A stretch of DNA of 60,912 nucleotides, taken from the NCBI GenBank assembly GCA_023369685.1, contig SACZ01000012.1, positions 1 to 60,912 on the forward strand. Direction: 5' to 3'. Positions 8,590 through 18,059 of the stretch are shown here, one piece after another. A program made the translations under genes and the position numbers. Below the pieces are notes generated by a model. That model was not told the origin of the DNA, searched no databases, and saw nothing but the letters and a program-made list of their open reading frames with translations. Numbering within the stretch: position 1 is the stretch's first letter; each line of letters begins with the position of its first letter. The stretch comes from Prolixibacteraceae bacterium JC049. GTDB lineage: Bacteria; Bacteroidota; Bacteroidia; Bacteroidales; Prolixibacteraceae.

Positions 8590-9660
8590 TTAGTTTCTCT
8601 GGTTCAATATAATTTTCTCCATCACTTTCTTTGGTTTTCTGTCCACGGTGTACAATCCCCAGTGCTTCTCAGCTCCCATGGGATTATTGGGATCGCCTTT
8701 CCAGTCTTCATCAAACGCCTCGAAAAAGAAAGTGGTAATATTCATCTGCTCGGCCCATTGCATTAGGTCGAAAAAGTATTTCTCCTGCTTCGCTTCACTG
8801 GCTCTATCTCCAAACTCTGAAGCTATTGAAGCCCAGCCAGCCTCAGTAATCACAATCTTACTTTTAGGCAATGCGTCGCGTACCTTTTGTACATTTTCAA
8901 TGGTGTAGGACAAACCTTCATTGATATCCTTTCCTTCCCAAACCGGATAAACATGAATGGATACAAAGTCGACTACCTGAGCAAGTCGTTCTCCTTTAGC
9001 CGCCCACCACTCATAGTTATCGGCAACGGTAACCGGTTGTTTAATATTCGATTTTACCTTCTTCACATACGAAATGATTGAATCTAGGCTCACTTTGTGG
9101 TCATTCCAATCCACTAAAGCTTCATTGCCCACATTCACTGCTGCAACAATATTGGGATACTCGTTGGCCAACTGAATTCCTCTGTCCACCTCTTGCCCAT
9201 TCTTCAACTTATTGGCTGACAATGTCGATGCAGGAATAGGTTCATTTAGCCAAGCACATGTTTCGTGTGCGCTTAATTCGGCATTCAGCCAAATTCCTAG
9301 CAATACTTTCAGCTGTAACCCATGCTCTTTTATCACACGCAAAACGGTCTCGCTGTTTTCGCCACAATCGTATAGTCGGATTAATTGAAAATCGGCCTGT
9401 TCGCTTAATAACTTCAAATCCTCCAATATCTCAGCTTCAGAAGGATTTTTAGCTCCATTACCTCGATCGGGATGTTGCCCTGACCGAAATCCCGAATAGC
9501 ATATTGCTTTAGATACACCAACCAACAAATCACTCTGACTTTGCTGAATTGGCTTCGAATCGTTCTGGTGTTTATCCTCTGCTCTTATCACAAAGGACAT
9601 ACCCAACAAAACGATTAGTAACGAATATCGATTCAATATTTTATGTGCTTTACAATTCAT
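8590..9660 (-). CDS. GH17-like beta-1,3-glucanase/transglycosylase
   Basis: A 356-residue secreted enzyme with an N-terminal hydrophobic segment (residues 12-26, ending RAEDK). It shows the GH17 clan-A pattern: acid/base in NVGNEAL (Glu180) and nucleophile in IVITEAGWAS (Glu273), with SIHVYPVW between them. GH17 enzymes cut or rearrange beta-1,3-glucan; the bacterial branch includes exo- and endo-acting laminarinases. It follows the phosphorylase gene by 3 bp, so the two are co-translated or nearly so. Periplasmic trimming of imported laminari-oligosaccharides is the likely role. Linkage preference cannot be read from sequence. Confidence 0.85.
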   Translation of the reverse strand: MNCKAHKILNRYSLLIVLLGMSFVIRAEDKHQNDSKPIQQSQSDLLVGVSKAICYSGFRSGQHPDRGNGAKNPSEAEILEDLKLLSEQADFQLIRLYDCGENSETVLRVIKEHGLQLKVLLGIWLNAELSAHETCAWLNEPIPASTLSANKLKNGQEVDRGIQLANEYPNIVAAVNVGNEALVDWNDHKVSLDSIISYVKKVKSNIKQPVTVADNYEWWAAKGERLAQVVDFVSIHVYPVWEGKDINEGLSYTIENVQKVRDALPKSKIVITEAGWASIASEFGDRASEAKQEKYFFDLMQWAEQMNITTFFFEAFDEDWKGDPNNPMGAEKHWGLYTVDRKPKKVMEKIILNQRN

Positions 9661-9663
9661 AAG

Positions 9664-12600
9664 CTAAAAAAGAAGATTTACCTCAATTTTCTTAATGGTT
9701 CCACTTCGTCCGAAAACTGCTTCACTGAAATTTCGATTCAACTTCAGGCTATCTGTTTCCGATATGGTTCCATCAGCATGATATACCTTTATACTATTCT
9801 CTGTAGAAGCAGAATATATTACCGGTACATTGCAATAAGTAAATGCAAATTGCTTTTCGGTCAATTCAATGGCTTGTTGCTTATTATCCTGATTGTAATA
9901 GACAAACTCTTCGCCTTTCTGCAGTAGTTCATTCTTACTTAACAGTGAAGTATTGAAATGAATTTCGCCCTGAATGACTTCAACACCCACTTCACGCATT
10001 CGAACAATAACATCTTCTTTCACCTGTCCAGTCATTCCAGGCTGTTTTACGCCAGCCCCTCCCGGAGTATGCGAATAAGCATCAATTGGAAATGCCCCAT
10101 AATGCTCCGGCGATTTATACATTCCAATTCCTTTCTTCACTTCATTGTAATGATCGGCCAACTCTTTCAGCATCTTTTCAGATGCACCATTTTCTTTAGC
10201 CATGAAGAAATTCTCCTGAACCGCTAAAAGCAACTTAGAAACCATATGCCAATAGATACTTCCTAATCCTTCGTATGCATAGAAAGTACCAGAACGCCCA
10301 GTAAACGATTGATGATCGAATAGCTCTTCGTAGATATCGAGAATGTTCTTGCGTTCTTCTGCAACCAGCGTCTGCCACCTTTCATCCAACTGATTTAGGC
10401 CAGCATCTACCATCTGAGCATTTCTAAAATCTGCATTGAAATGAAAAATGCCTGCATCATCTTTCGAGATAATAGAATGATTGTTTTCCTTAATTAATGC
10501 TGAAAGCAGTGGCGAATGGACTACTCTTTCATTTGGAATATTGTTCTTCTCTACAAATCGAACCAATTCTCTATCGGGATATAATAAATAGCTCCACTGA
10601 TCTTCGCGATAGAGCTGACTTGATTTTAATGCATCGAGAAGTTTTATGGTCTCTTCTGTTTGCAAATAACCAGCACTTAAAACTGCCACCTGTCCTTCCA
10701 ACATTGGATATAGGTATCGAATAGCAATTTCCTTTTCACCCAGTGCTACCAAGTTGTAAGCATGGAATAAACCATCTTCCCTTCTATTGGCCTCGATGGA
10801 TTGATCCATAAATTCGATAGCTATTGAAATGAATTGGGACAAATTACTTACTGCAATTTTTTCACGCTTTCCGGTAAAAGAATCGTTGTATATTTTATTT
10901 CGATAATCGCTTCCAACAATTCCCAGGCAATCTGTAATCTCTTTTCGCTGTTCGTTAGAAAATCCAGTACCTAAGATTGTTTTAAACTGATTAAATGTCG
11001 AATGAATTCCAGCTAAAAATGCTGCCACTTCGATCGACAACGAAATATCCTTTGTAGAACTATTGGCCAATTGCTTTTGCCAGAAGCTTAAGAATCGGCG
11101 CAAGTAATACAACGTAACCATTGAGGCTCCGTTTCCTACTAGTGCATTGTTGGCATCATTCCATTCAGGTCGTTGTGTATTCAGCCATATTCCTGCTTCG
11201 GGAATAAAGTTGCTTAATTTGGTCAGAAGCGTTACCAATATTTTCTCAGTCAGGTTTACCCGATAAAGTTGACCATCTTTTCCTGCCAACATTTTAGCGT
11301 CTGCTCCAATTCTCTGGAAATCATCCTCAATTTGCTTATTTAACTCGTGATCGAACACCACTGTATCCTGAGGGTTGGCTAACAATTGCTCATACGACTT
11401 AATTCGATATGGAACATTGGCATATACAAATTGCTCTTTTTCCAATAATTTCTGCAGTTGGTTAGGGTAATATTGCTCTGAAAGCTCCAGAAACTTCTGC
11501 AAATAGATGATCTGATGATCGCCCCAATAACCAATATAAGCCCATGGATCTTCCGGATCGGGACATTCCCAATCGATTCCTTCGCGAGTTACTCGATATG
11601 GGTTATAACCATCGGCAGTTGAAGCATTCAGAAACTGACTAATCATTCCTGAGATGTATTCGGGATAAGAAAGTGCCAAAGCTTCCCAGTTTTGGAATAT
11701 ATCGCGCCAGTTTCCCTGATAATTCAACTTCGGAGAACCATCCTCATGTTTGGTATCGATAGAGAAAAGGTTCCAGGGGCGACTCGGATCGCCATGACGA
11801 CGACTAAAAGTCAATGGTAAATATTCATTGGCCAATCGAACCAAGTCCATATTTTGAGTCGACTCGGCCCATTTATTCAGTTCGAAATAAGATAATTGTT
11901 CTGGTTGGCCTGTTAACTCATTTTTATAAGCATTGTAAAGCGATTTATTGCGTTGCTTCAAGAACAGTATAAAATCGCTCACTGCCACTTTGTATCCATC
12001 ATTGAAGATTCCTCCACGCATGATGTTAAACATCGTATTGGAGAAATGACGCGCAGTAGCAATGGTATCATTTCCTTGTTGCCAACCATCGGCATTGCTT
12101 ACTTTCTGAATCAGACGTTGAGTTCCCAATTCAATATCAGCTTTTAGCTGCTTCTTTAAATCGGTACTTGATTTTAATAATTGAGCTAAATTGGCCACAG
12201 CTGCTGCATCCTGGTCAATTTCAGCAACCATCATCCAATCGGCTACTTCAGCTGGTTCTAAATCCAATTCGGCATTTAATAAGAATGCCCCACGCCTAGC
12301 ACGTATATCGATCTCTGTTTCAATCTTTCTGCCTTTTTTGAATCCATCCAGTTGTTCTTCTGACAATAGAACATTCTTCGTATCCACACCTTTATACCAA
12401 ACAGTTGTAGCACGTAACGATTCACTTGGCTCTGCCCGATCGACAGGAATAGAACTTAGCATAAACAGCCCAATGTTTCCATCAGTAAGCAGTTCGTTTT
12501 TTTTGTAACCATCTAACAGGTTAGAGTATTCATTCTGAAATGCATAATCGATACCACTTGGCAGAATATTTTTTATTCCATCTACCATTTCAATTTTAAC

Positions 12601-13113
12601 TTTGTCTTTACCTACATTCTTCACTTCAGAAGATTTTACAAAGCCAAACTTTTCGCTGTTATACCATGCATAACGGTATCTAACTCCCAGATCATGATTA
12701 ATTTCTTCGAAAACTACCTTGTTGCCATAAATACTCTTGTATAAGTTTCTTTCTAACCGATAGATTTCATCCTGGTAATTTGAAAATGGCTCCCACAAGA
12801 AGCATCGATCATCTTTCTCGATAATCATAGTTGCTGTTGCTCCTGTTTTGCCTTGGTAATCGTGAATTTTATCCACTGTGTAATAGGGAAACAGCGCATG
12901 ATCTCTGTTCTTTCGTCCTGCAGATAATGACCCATTGCTAGACAAAAACATCCAATGATCGGAATCACTTACAATACTCATGAAAAAGTCGGCCATTTTA
13001 TCGTAATTGCCAATTCGATAATAGGTTTCGTTATTCAACTGAACCAACTCCCCCTGAACTGCTTTTTCCGTATTCAGCAACTGGGTATTTCCAATATAAA
13101 TTTCCTTACTCAT
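9664..13113 (-). CDS. Probable GH149 beta-1,3-oligoglucan phosphorylase
   Basis: A 1149-residue protein with no signal peptide or membrane segment, hence cytosolic. A beta-rich N-terminal half is followed by an (alpha/alpha) barrel with the segment RPEWNDANNAL (Asp653), which matches the WND general-acid motif of GH94-clan phosphorylases; NYQGNWRDIFQNWEAL (near 465-480) and DPWAYIGYWGDHQ (near 522-533) are the other conserved-looking stretches. Size, motif and place beside GH16, GH17 and GH30 genes agree with GH149, beta-1,3-oligoglucan phosphorylases of algae and Gram-negative bacteria, which turn laminari-oligosaccharides plus phosphate into glucose 1-phosphate. GH161 or another GH94 relative is the alternative. 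The family is recalled from motifs, not searched. Confidence 0.7.
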   Translation of the reverse strand: MSKEIYIGNTQLLNTEKAVQGELVQLNNETYYRIGNYDKMADFFMSIVSDSDHWMFLSSNGSLSAGRKNRDHALFPYYTVDKIHDYQGKTGATATMIIEKDDRCFLWEPFSNYQDEIYRLERNLYKSIYGNKVVFEEINHDLGVRYRYAWYNSEKFGFVKSSEVKNVGKDKVKIEMVDGIKNILPSGIDYAFQNEYSNLLDGYKKNELLTDGNIGLFMLSSIPVDRAEPSESLRATTVWYKGVDTKNVLLSEEQLDGFKKGRKIETEIDIRARRGAFLLNAELDLEPAEVADWMMVAEIDQDAAAVANLAQLLKSSTDLKKQLKADIELGTQRLIQKVSNADGWQQGNDTIATARHFSNTMFNIMRGGIFNDGYKVAVSDFILFLKQRNKSLYNAYKNELTGQPEQLSYFELNKWAESTQNMDLVRLANEYLPLTFSRRHGDPSRPWNLFSIDTKHEDGSPKLNYQGNWRDIFQNWEALALSYPEYISGMISQFLNASTADGYNPYRVTREGIDWECPDPEDPWAYIGYWGDHQIIYLQKFLELSEQYYPNQLQKLLEKEQFVYANVPYRIKSYEQLLANPQDTVVFDHELNKQIEDDFQRIGADAKMLAGKDGQLYRVNLTEKILVTLLTKLSNFIPEAGIWLNTQRPEWNDANNALVGNGASMVTLYYLRRFLSFWQKQLANSSTKDISLSIEVAAFLAGIHSTFNQFKTILGTGFSNEQRKEITDCLGIVGSDYRNKIYNDSFTGKREKIAVSNLSQFISIAIEFMDQSIEANRREDGLFHAYNLVALGEKEIAIRYLYPMLEGQVAVLSAGYLQTEETIKLLDALKSSQLYREDQWSYLLYPDRELVRFVEKNNIPNERVVHSPLLSALIKENNHSIISKDDAGIFHFNADFRNAQMVDAGLNQLDERWQTLVAEERKNILDIYEELFDHQSFTGRSGTFYAYEGLGSIYWHMVSKLLLAVQENFFMAKENGASEKMLKELADHYNEVKKGIGMYKSPEHYGAFPIDAYSHTPGGAGVKQPGMTGQVKEDVIVRMREVGVEVIQGEIHFNTSLLSKNELLQKGEEFVYYNQDNKQQAIELTEKQFAFTYCNVPVIYSASTENSIKVYHADGTISETDSLKLNRNFSEAVFGRSGTIKKIEVNLLF

Positions 13114-13132
13114 GATCTAAAAACTACTAATC

Positions 13133-13966
13133 TTACTTTTTCTGATAAACACGCACGTAATCCACTTCCATCACCTGAGGGAACGACTTGTCATCAATAC
13201 CTTTCACTCTTCCCCATGCACCACCGACAGCTACATTTAAAATCAAATAAAATGGCTTATTGTAAGGCCACTTATCCACTCCTAAATTCTCGTTCTGATA
13301 TTCAAAAAAGAGCTTATCATCTACAAAAGCTTTTAAATAATCGGCTGTCCACTCTAACTGGTAAGTATGAAATTGAGAAGAAGCCTCGGCAACCTTTATG
13401 GTTCCTGTTTTCTGGCTCCCTTTTTGCCACTGATAATCTTTCGAATGGGCCGATGAATGGATTACTCCCGGATCGTGACCAACATGTTCCATAATATCAA
13501 TCTCGCCAATATCAGGCCAATTACCATCTTTAAACGACCAGTTACCTGGCATCATCCAAATGGCTGGCCACGTTCCCACCCCTGCAGGAAGCTTAGCTCG
13601 TATTTCAAATTTTCCACCTTCCCAGGTGGCAATAGAATTTAATCGTGCTGATGTATATTTCTTTCCACCAAAATCTTCTTTCAATGCAACAATGTGCAAC
13701 ACTCCGTCTTTTACCTGAGCATTCTCCAATCGCTTTTCGGTATAAAACTGTGCCTCTTGATTCCCCCAACCGTGGCTATTTCCCTCGGTATCGTATTTCC
13801 ATTTGGTAGAATCGGGTAAACCGGAGTAATCGAACTCATCGCTCCACACCAGTTTATATTCTTTTGCCTTAGCTTTCTTGTCGATCTTTTTCTTTGAGAA
13901 AGCACAACCACATAAAAAAGCAAAAGCAGTTATTAGTATTAATATATTACTTCTTTGCATTGCCAT
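13133..13966 (-). CDS. GH16 laminarinase-type endo-beta-1,3-glucanase, lipoprotein
   Basis: A 277-residue single-domain GH16. The catalytic signature GEIDIMEHVGHD places the nucleophile at Glu155 and the acid/base at Glu160; the inserted Met (ExDxxE with beta-bulge) is typical of GH16 laminarinases rather than lichenases. The substrate-cleft segments WSDEFD and GTWPAIWM are present. The lipobox CGC (Cys21) makes it a lipoprotein. ATG 13966 or the ATG two codons later are both possible. It is separated by 367 bp, containing a MITE-like element, from the upstream GH16 gene, and lies 19 bp before the phosphorylase gene. Confidence 0.93.
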   Translation of the reverse strand: MAMQRSNILILITAFAFLCGCAFSKKKIDKKAKAKEYKLVWSDEFDYSGLPDSTKWKYDTEGNSHGWGNQEAQFYTEKRLENAQVKDGVLHIVALKEDFGGKKYTSARLNSIATWEGGKFEIRAKLPAGVGTWPAIWMMPGNWSFKDGNWPDIGEIDIMEHVGHDPGVIHSSAHSKDYQWQKGSQKTGTIKVAEASSQFHTYQLEWTADYLKAFVDDKLFFEYQNENLGVDKWPYNKPFYLILNVAVGGAWGRVKGIDDKSFPQVMEVDYVRVYQKK

Positions 13967-14098
13967 TTCTTTAGAAGTTTAAACGAAACACTTTCCCTAT
14001 TGAAATGCATAGACACAACTAGCACTGTTCACCAACTATATGGCGAATAGACAACTATTAGTTTCAATAAGATCACTGTGTTTAATAATTGGAGGTAA

Positions 14099-14289
14099 GA
14101 GGCTGTCCCAAAAGTAAATTCATTTGAAATCGAACTTTCAGGTTATAACCAACTTCCGTCTTTACCCCTCCAAACCTCCCCTAAAGAGGAGGCTTAAGTC
14201 CCCTTTAGGGGATTTAGGGGTAATAAACCAAGTGGTGACCTATAGTCTGTAAGTTCAAAAAATTATAAATAAGCTTTTTGAACAGCCTC
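14099..14289. mobile_element. MITE-like element with nested hairpin inside the PUL
   Basis: The ends GAGGCTGTCCCAAAAG (14099-14114) and CTTTTTGAACAGCCTC (14274-14289) are inverted repeats, 14 of 16 matching. Inside, TCCCCTAAAG (14177-14186) pairs with CTTTAGGGGA (14203-14212), flanked by TACCCCT (14163-14169) and AGGGGTA (14216-14222). There is no room for a protein. GAGGCTGT ends are common on transposons of this phylum, so a non-autonomous derivative is likely. I see no clear target duplication. It fills most of the 367-bp gap between the two GH16 genes and may weaken or end transcription there. Confidence 0.6.
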
Positions 14290-14334
14290 ATTTATTGAAC
14301 TGAAAAATTCAGTCCTCCCTCTCCCAATTCATAA

Positions 14335-15978
14335 TTATTGATAGACTCTCACATAATCAATTTCGAAAGTTGCATCGGTGAAAGCTGCATCTATTGCACC
14401 TCCCATAGTACCTCCCATTGCCAAATTCAGAATAATAAATTGCTTGGCATCGAATGGCCAATTCTCGTTATTCTTATCATCAGGCGAATAGGTGTAGAAT
14501 ATTTCATCATCAATTAAGAATGATATTTCGTTGGCCGACCAGTTTACTGAGTAAACATGAAACTCATCAGCAGCATCTGCAACATCTGTAATCTTAGTAT
14601 TTACAGTACTTCCAGAACTAGCCAGATTGTGAATCGATCCATGAATTTTACCCGGATTATTACCTGTGGCCTCCATGATATCAATCTCGCCACAAGCAGG
14701 CCATCCTGCTGTTGAGAAATTAGCTCCCAACATCCAAATTGCAGGCCATGTTCCACCACCTTTAGGTAGTTTTGCACGTACATCTATTCTACCATACTGG
14801 AATTCATATAAACCTTCGGTTTTAATACGAGCCGAAGTATAGCTACTACCATCTTTAATCGCCTTAATCTTAAGGTTTCCATCTTCAATTACCACGTTAG
14901 CCGCATCGTTGGTATAAGTCTGAGCTTCGTTGTTTCCCCAGCCATTATTACCTGTTCCCAAGTCGTATCCCCATTTAGCTGCGTCTGGAGCACCATTTGT
15001 ATCAAACTCGTCGGACCATACTAAATTGGTATAAGTAACATCAACAGATGATTCAGAACCTGGTTTTACACTTGTGAAAGTATGGTACCAAGCAAATGTT
15101 CCATCTTCCTCCACTCTTACCTTCAAAATATTATCAGTAACCTGAATAATTTCGTAAGTACTTGTTCCTACCCACCAGCACATGAATCCGCCATCTCCAA
15201 TGGTAAAGCTTGTTCCGCGATAGCCACCATCTTTAGTGGCAATTGTATTTGCCGGAGCAAATGACATATTCTTAACACCGTAAATCTTTGGAGTTACATC
15301 TTCGCCATGACAAGCATCGCCTTCTACTCCAATTTTTCCTGCATATGTACCAGGAACGTATGCTGTTCCTAGTTTCTGTTCAAATGTTACGCCTTCTGCC
15401 GTTTTTGTGAATTCGAATTCTGCATCGTACATGCATGATTTCTCGAATGGACCAGCACTCCACCATTGTGCAAACGTATGGTTGGTACCATCAACAGTAT
15501 TCGGACCTAAGCCCACGTGACCTGGTTGGTCGGCTGCCCAATACCACTTTTTCGAGCTTCCTCCAGTTAAAAATTGTTCTGCTTCAGGATCACTAAAGCT
15601 ACTAAACACCTCAACTTGTACCGACTTAGTAGCTGACAAACCTCCGGTTCCTACAGCCATCACAGTAACAGTATATTTGTTAACACCTGTTTTGGTAAAT
15701 ACATGGCTTACTTTACCATCGGCATCAACTACTTTATCGCTACCATCACCAAAAATATAGGTATAGCTCATCTCGTTGCTTGCAGTAGCAGTAAATTCAA
15801 CTTTACCACTACCGTCGCCATAAGGATTATCATTATCTACTCCAAGGACAGAAAACGATACCTCAACATTCCCGGGAGTAACTAATTCACCTAGCTTGTA
15901 ATCATCTTCCTGACATCCCCAAAGTATGAAGAACATGCCAAAAAGCATTATCGATATATATTTTGTGAAATTCTTCAT
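14335..15978 (-). CDS. Multidomain GH16 beta-glucanase lipoprotein with PKD-like domain
   Basis: A 547-residue lipoprotein (lipobox WGC, Cys22). Domains: a PKD-like module (about 40-125, with YIFGDGS and HVFTKTG), a Trp-rich beta region (about 130-305, SSKKWYWAADQPGHVG) of the kind found in Bacteroidota surface glycan proteins, then GH16 (about 315-547) with signature GEIDIMEATGNN (nucleophile Glu431, acid/base Glu436). It is the first enzyme after the SusCD and glycan-binding genes, 10 bp from the latter. The added domains and the lipid anchor suggest the surface endo-glucanase that starts attack on polymeric glucan, with the smaller GH16 acting later. Confidence 0.92.
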   Translation of the reverse strand: MKNFTKYISIMLFGMFFILWGCQEDDYKLGELVTPGNVEVSFSVLGVDNDNPYGDGSGKVEFTATASNEMSYTYIFGDGSDKVVDADGKVSHVFTKTGVNKYTVTVMAVGTGGLSATKSVQVEVFSSFSDPEAEQFLTGGSSKKWYWAADQPGHVGLGPNTVDGTNHTFAQWWSAGPFEKSCMYDAEFEFTKTAEGVTFEQKLGTAYVPGTYAGKIGVEGDACHGEDVTPKIYGVKNMSFAPANTIATKDGGYRGTSFTIGDGGFMCWWVGTSTYEIIQVTDNILKVRVEEDGTFAWYHTFTSVKPGSESSVDVTYTNLVWSDEFDTNGAPDAAKWGYDLGTGNNGWGNNEAQTYTNDAANVVIEDGNLKIKAIKDGSSYTSARIKTEGLYEFQYGRIDVRAKLPKGGGTWPAIWMLGANFSTAGWPACGEIDIMEATGNNPGKIHGSIHNLASSGSTVNTKITDVADAADEFHVYSVNWSANEISFLIDDEIFYTYSPDDKNNENWPFDAKQFIILNLAMGGTMGGAIDAAFTDATFEIDYVRVYQ

Positions 15979-15988
15979 TGCGTTTTGC

Positions 15989-18025
15989 TTAATTGGTTAA
16001 TTCAAATTCATCGAAATAATAGACTGCATCGTCACCACCATTTCCAAAGTCGAAAAACAATACAATACGCACATAACCTGCTGCTGGAGCATCGCTGAAA
16101 TCGTAAGTTAATGTTTCCCATGCATTGGTTGCTGATGTATTTAAATCCACCTCGTGAGTGATACTAGCATCGCTATTTTCCAATTTCATTTTTACTACAA
16201 TACCACTCTTTGGCGACCACGTTCTTACTCTTACTTTCTTGTAATTGTCGAAATCCAGTGCATTGCCTGTTTCGAAGAACATTCCTGCCCATGTTTCAGC
16301 GCCACTGGTCTTAACCATTTTGGCCACTTTATTGGTGGTATTATCTCCGGCTTTGTCAGGATTATCTATTACTTCGATTCCTGCAATGTTGCCAAATACA
16401 GTAAATGCAGGCACTTCTCCTTCAAATCCTTGAATTGCTAGTGGAGGAACAGATGTATCATCGTTTGCCAAAGCAATTTCATCGAAATAATAAACTGAAT
16501 CATCGCCATTATTTCCGAAGTCGAAGAATAGCACCACTTTCACATAATCGGCTTTAGGAGCACCACTAAAGTCATAGGTTAGTGTTTCCCATGCATCAGC
16601 TACTGTTGTGTTTACATCTACTTCGTGAGTAATACTAGCATCAGCATTCTCCAATTTTAGTTTCACAACCACACCGCTCTTTGGCGACCACGTTTTCACT
16701 TTAATTTTACTGTAAGTATCCAAATCTAACGGAGCTCCTGTTTCAAAGAACATTCCTGCCCATGTTTCAGCGCCACTGGTTTTAACCATCTTAGCCACTT
16801 TATCTGTTTGGTTACTTCCTGTTTTATCCGGATTATCGATTACTTCAATTCCTGCAATATTTCCAAATACAGTAAAAGCAGGAGCTTCACCTTCGAAATT
16901 CTGAACCATCGATTCTGTTGGAACAACTGACGGAGACAGCTTTAAGTCATCGAAGTAATACTTGCTATCGTCTCCTGTATTTCCAAAGTCGAAGAAGATA
17001 ACCAGCTTATGAAATTGCTGATTCACATCAATGGAACTAAAGTCATAACTCAACTCTTCCCATTCATTAGCAACAGTTGTGGTAGCATCCAATTCAGCAA
17101 AAATTCCACCATCGGTTAAATGTTCTAACTTAACTCGAACTACAGCACCCGATTTAGGCGACCATACTTTTACTTTCAGTGTTTTATTTACTGAGAAATC
17201 CATTGGATTCTCGAATGTTAGGAATGAACCGCCCCAAGTTTCGGCGCCAGCAGCTTTATGGCTTTGTGCCACTTTATCGCTGATATTCATTCCATTCTTA
17301 TCTGGATTATCAACCATAGAAGATGTTACATTTCCAAAGTTGGTAAATGCATAGTTAATTTTAAATGATTCAAAATCGACTGGCATATTCACCGGATCGG
17401 TAGCGTCAGGAATATTAATGGTTTCTGTAAACGTAGTTGTTGCAGCACCAGCACTCTTTGCAATTACCCTAACATCGTAATCGCCTGCTTTAGCATAGGT
17501 ATGTGTAACCTCTTTTTCAGGCATTAATGTAGTAGGTTCTTCATCTTCGGCATCGCCAAAGAACACATGAAACAGTGTTGCGAACTTTGCAGTGGCTTTA
17601 ACTGTAACAATTGCCGGATTTTGCTCATTCTTTGTAATGGTAACCTTCAGGTCTTCCGGAGCTTTAAATGTTACATTCAGCTCTTGTTCAACCGAGGTTG
17701 TTTTCCCGGTTACTCCAACTGCTTTAATGGCCACATTGTATACACCTTCGGTATAAGTATGCTTCGCATTAACACCCGACTTGAACTCCTCTTCAACAGA
17801 TCCATCGCCATAATTAATTAAAAATTTGTGTGCACCTTCAGCATTGGGAGCAATGGTAACCAATCCTGTATTATCTTGTGTTATATCGAACACTGCACTA
17901 ACATTGGTAGGTGCTTTAATATAATCCAATGAATATAAATTGTCTTTATCGGTTTCACACGAAACTGCCACCAGCAAGATAAAAACGAATGTGCATATAT
18001 AGTTTAATGTTTTCATTCTCTTCAA
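15989..18025 (-). CDS. Surface glycan-binding lipoprotein with PKD-like domains and three tandem binding modules
   Basis: A 678-residue lipoprotein (lipobox VSC, Cys23) just after SusD, the usual position of a SusE/F-type surface glycan-binding protein. Residues 36-206 form two PKD-like domains (INYGDGS, VFFGDAE). Then come three tandem jelly-roll-like modules, residues 216-364, 374-521 and 531-678. Each has NPDK, AETWxGxF, WSPKSG, LxYDF and FFDFGNxGDD in the same order, ending YYFDE or YYFDD. Modules 2 and 3 are much closer to each other than to module 1. They resemble carbohydrate-binding modules of the CBM4/9 type, by general look only. No catalytic residues were recognised. Confidence 0.82.
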   Translation of the reverse strand: MKRMKTLNYICTFVFILLVAVSCETDKDNLYSLDYIKAPTNVSAVFDITQDNTGLVTIAPNAEGAHKFLINYGDGSVEEEFKSGVNAKHTYTEGVYNVAIKAVGVTGKTTSVEQELNVTFKAPEDLKVTITKNEQNPAIVTVKATAKFATLFHVFFGDAEDEEPTTLMPEKEVTHTYAKAGDYDVRVIAKSAGAATTTFTETINIPDATDPVNMPVDFESFKINYAFTNFGNVTSSMVDNPDKNGMNISDKVAQSHKAAGAETWGGSFLTFENPMDFSVNKTLKVKVWSPKSGAVVRVKLEHLTDGGIFAELDATTTVANEWEELSYDFSSIDVNQQFHKLVIFFDFGNTGDDSKYYFDDLKLSPSVVPTESMVQNFEGEAPAFTVFGNIAGIEVIDNPDKTGSNQTDKVAKMVKTSGAETWAGMFFETGAPLDLDTYSKIKVKTWSPKSGVVVKLKLENADASITHEVDVNTTVADAWETLTYDFSGAPKADYVKVVLFFDFGNNGDDSVYYFDEIALANDDTSVPPLAIQGFEGEVPAFTVFGNIAGIEVIDNPDKAGDNTTNKVAKMVKTSGAETWAGMFFETGNALDFDNYKKVRVRTWSPKSGIVVKMKLENSDASITHEVDLNTSATNAWETLTYDFSDAPAAGYVRIVLFFDFGNGGDDAVYYFDEFELTN
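15992..17380 (-). repeat. Three tandem repeats encoding binding modules
   Basis: Units at 16934-17380, 16463-16906 and 15992-16435, each about 445 bp and joined by 27-bp linkers, encode the C-terminal modules of the glycan-binding lipoprotein. The second and third share long near-identical peptide runs such as PAFTVFGNIAGIEVIDNPDK. The first is clearly more diverged. This points to a first old duplication and a later one. Confidence 0.85.
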
Positions 18026-18059
18026 TTTAAAACGTTACATAAACGATTCAATCATTGCA

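Noticed and set aside
12191-12508. Long open frames opposite the phosphorylase and other PUL genes
   Set aside because: They are antisense to genes with strong family features and show no signal peptide, motif or conservation of their own.
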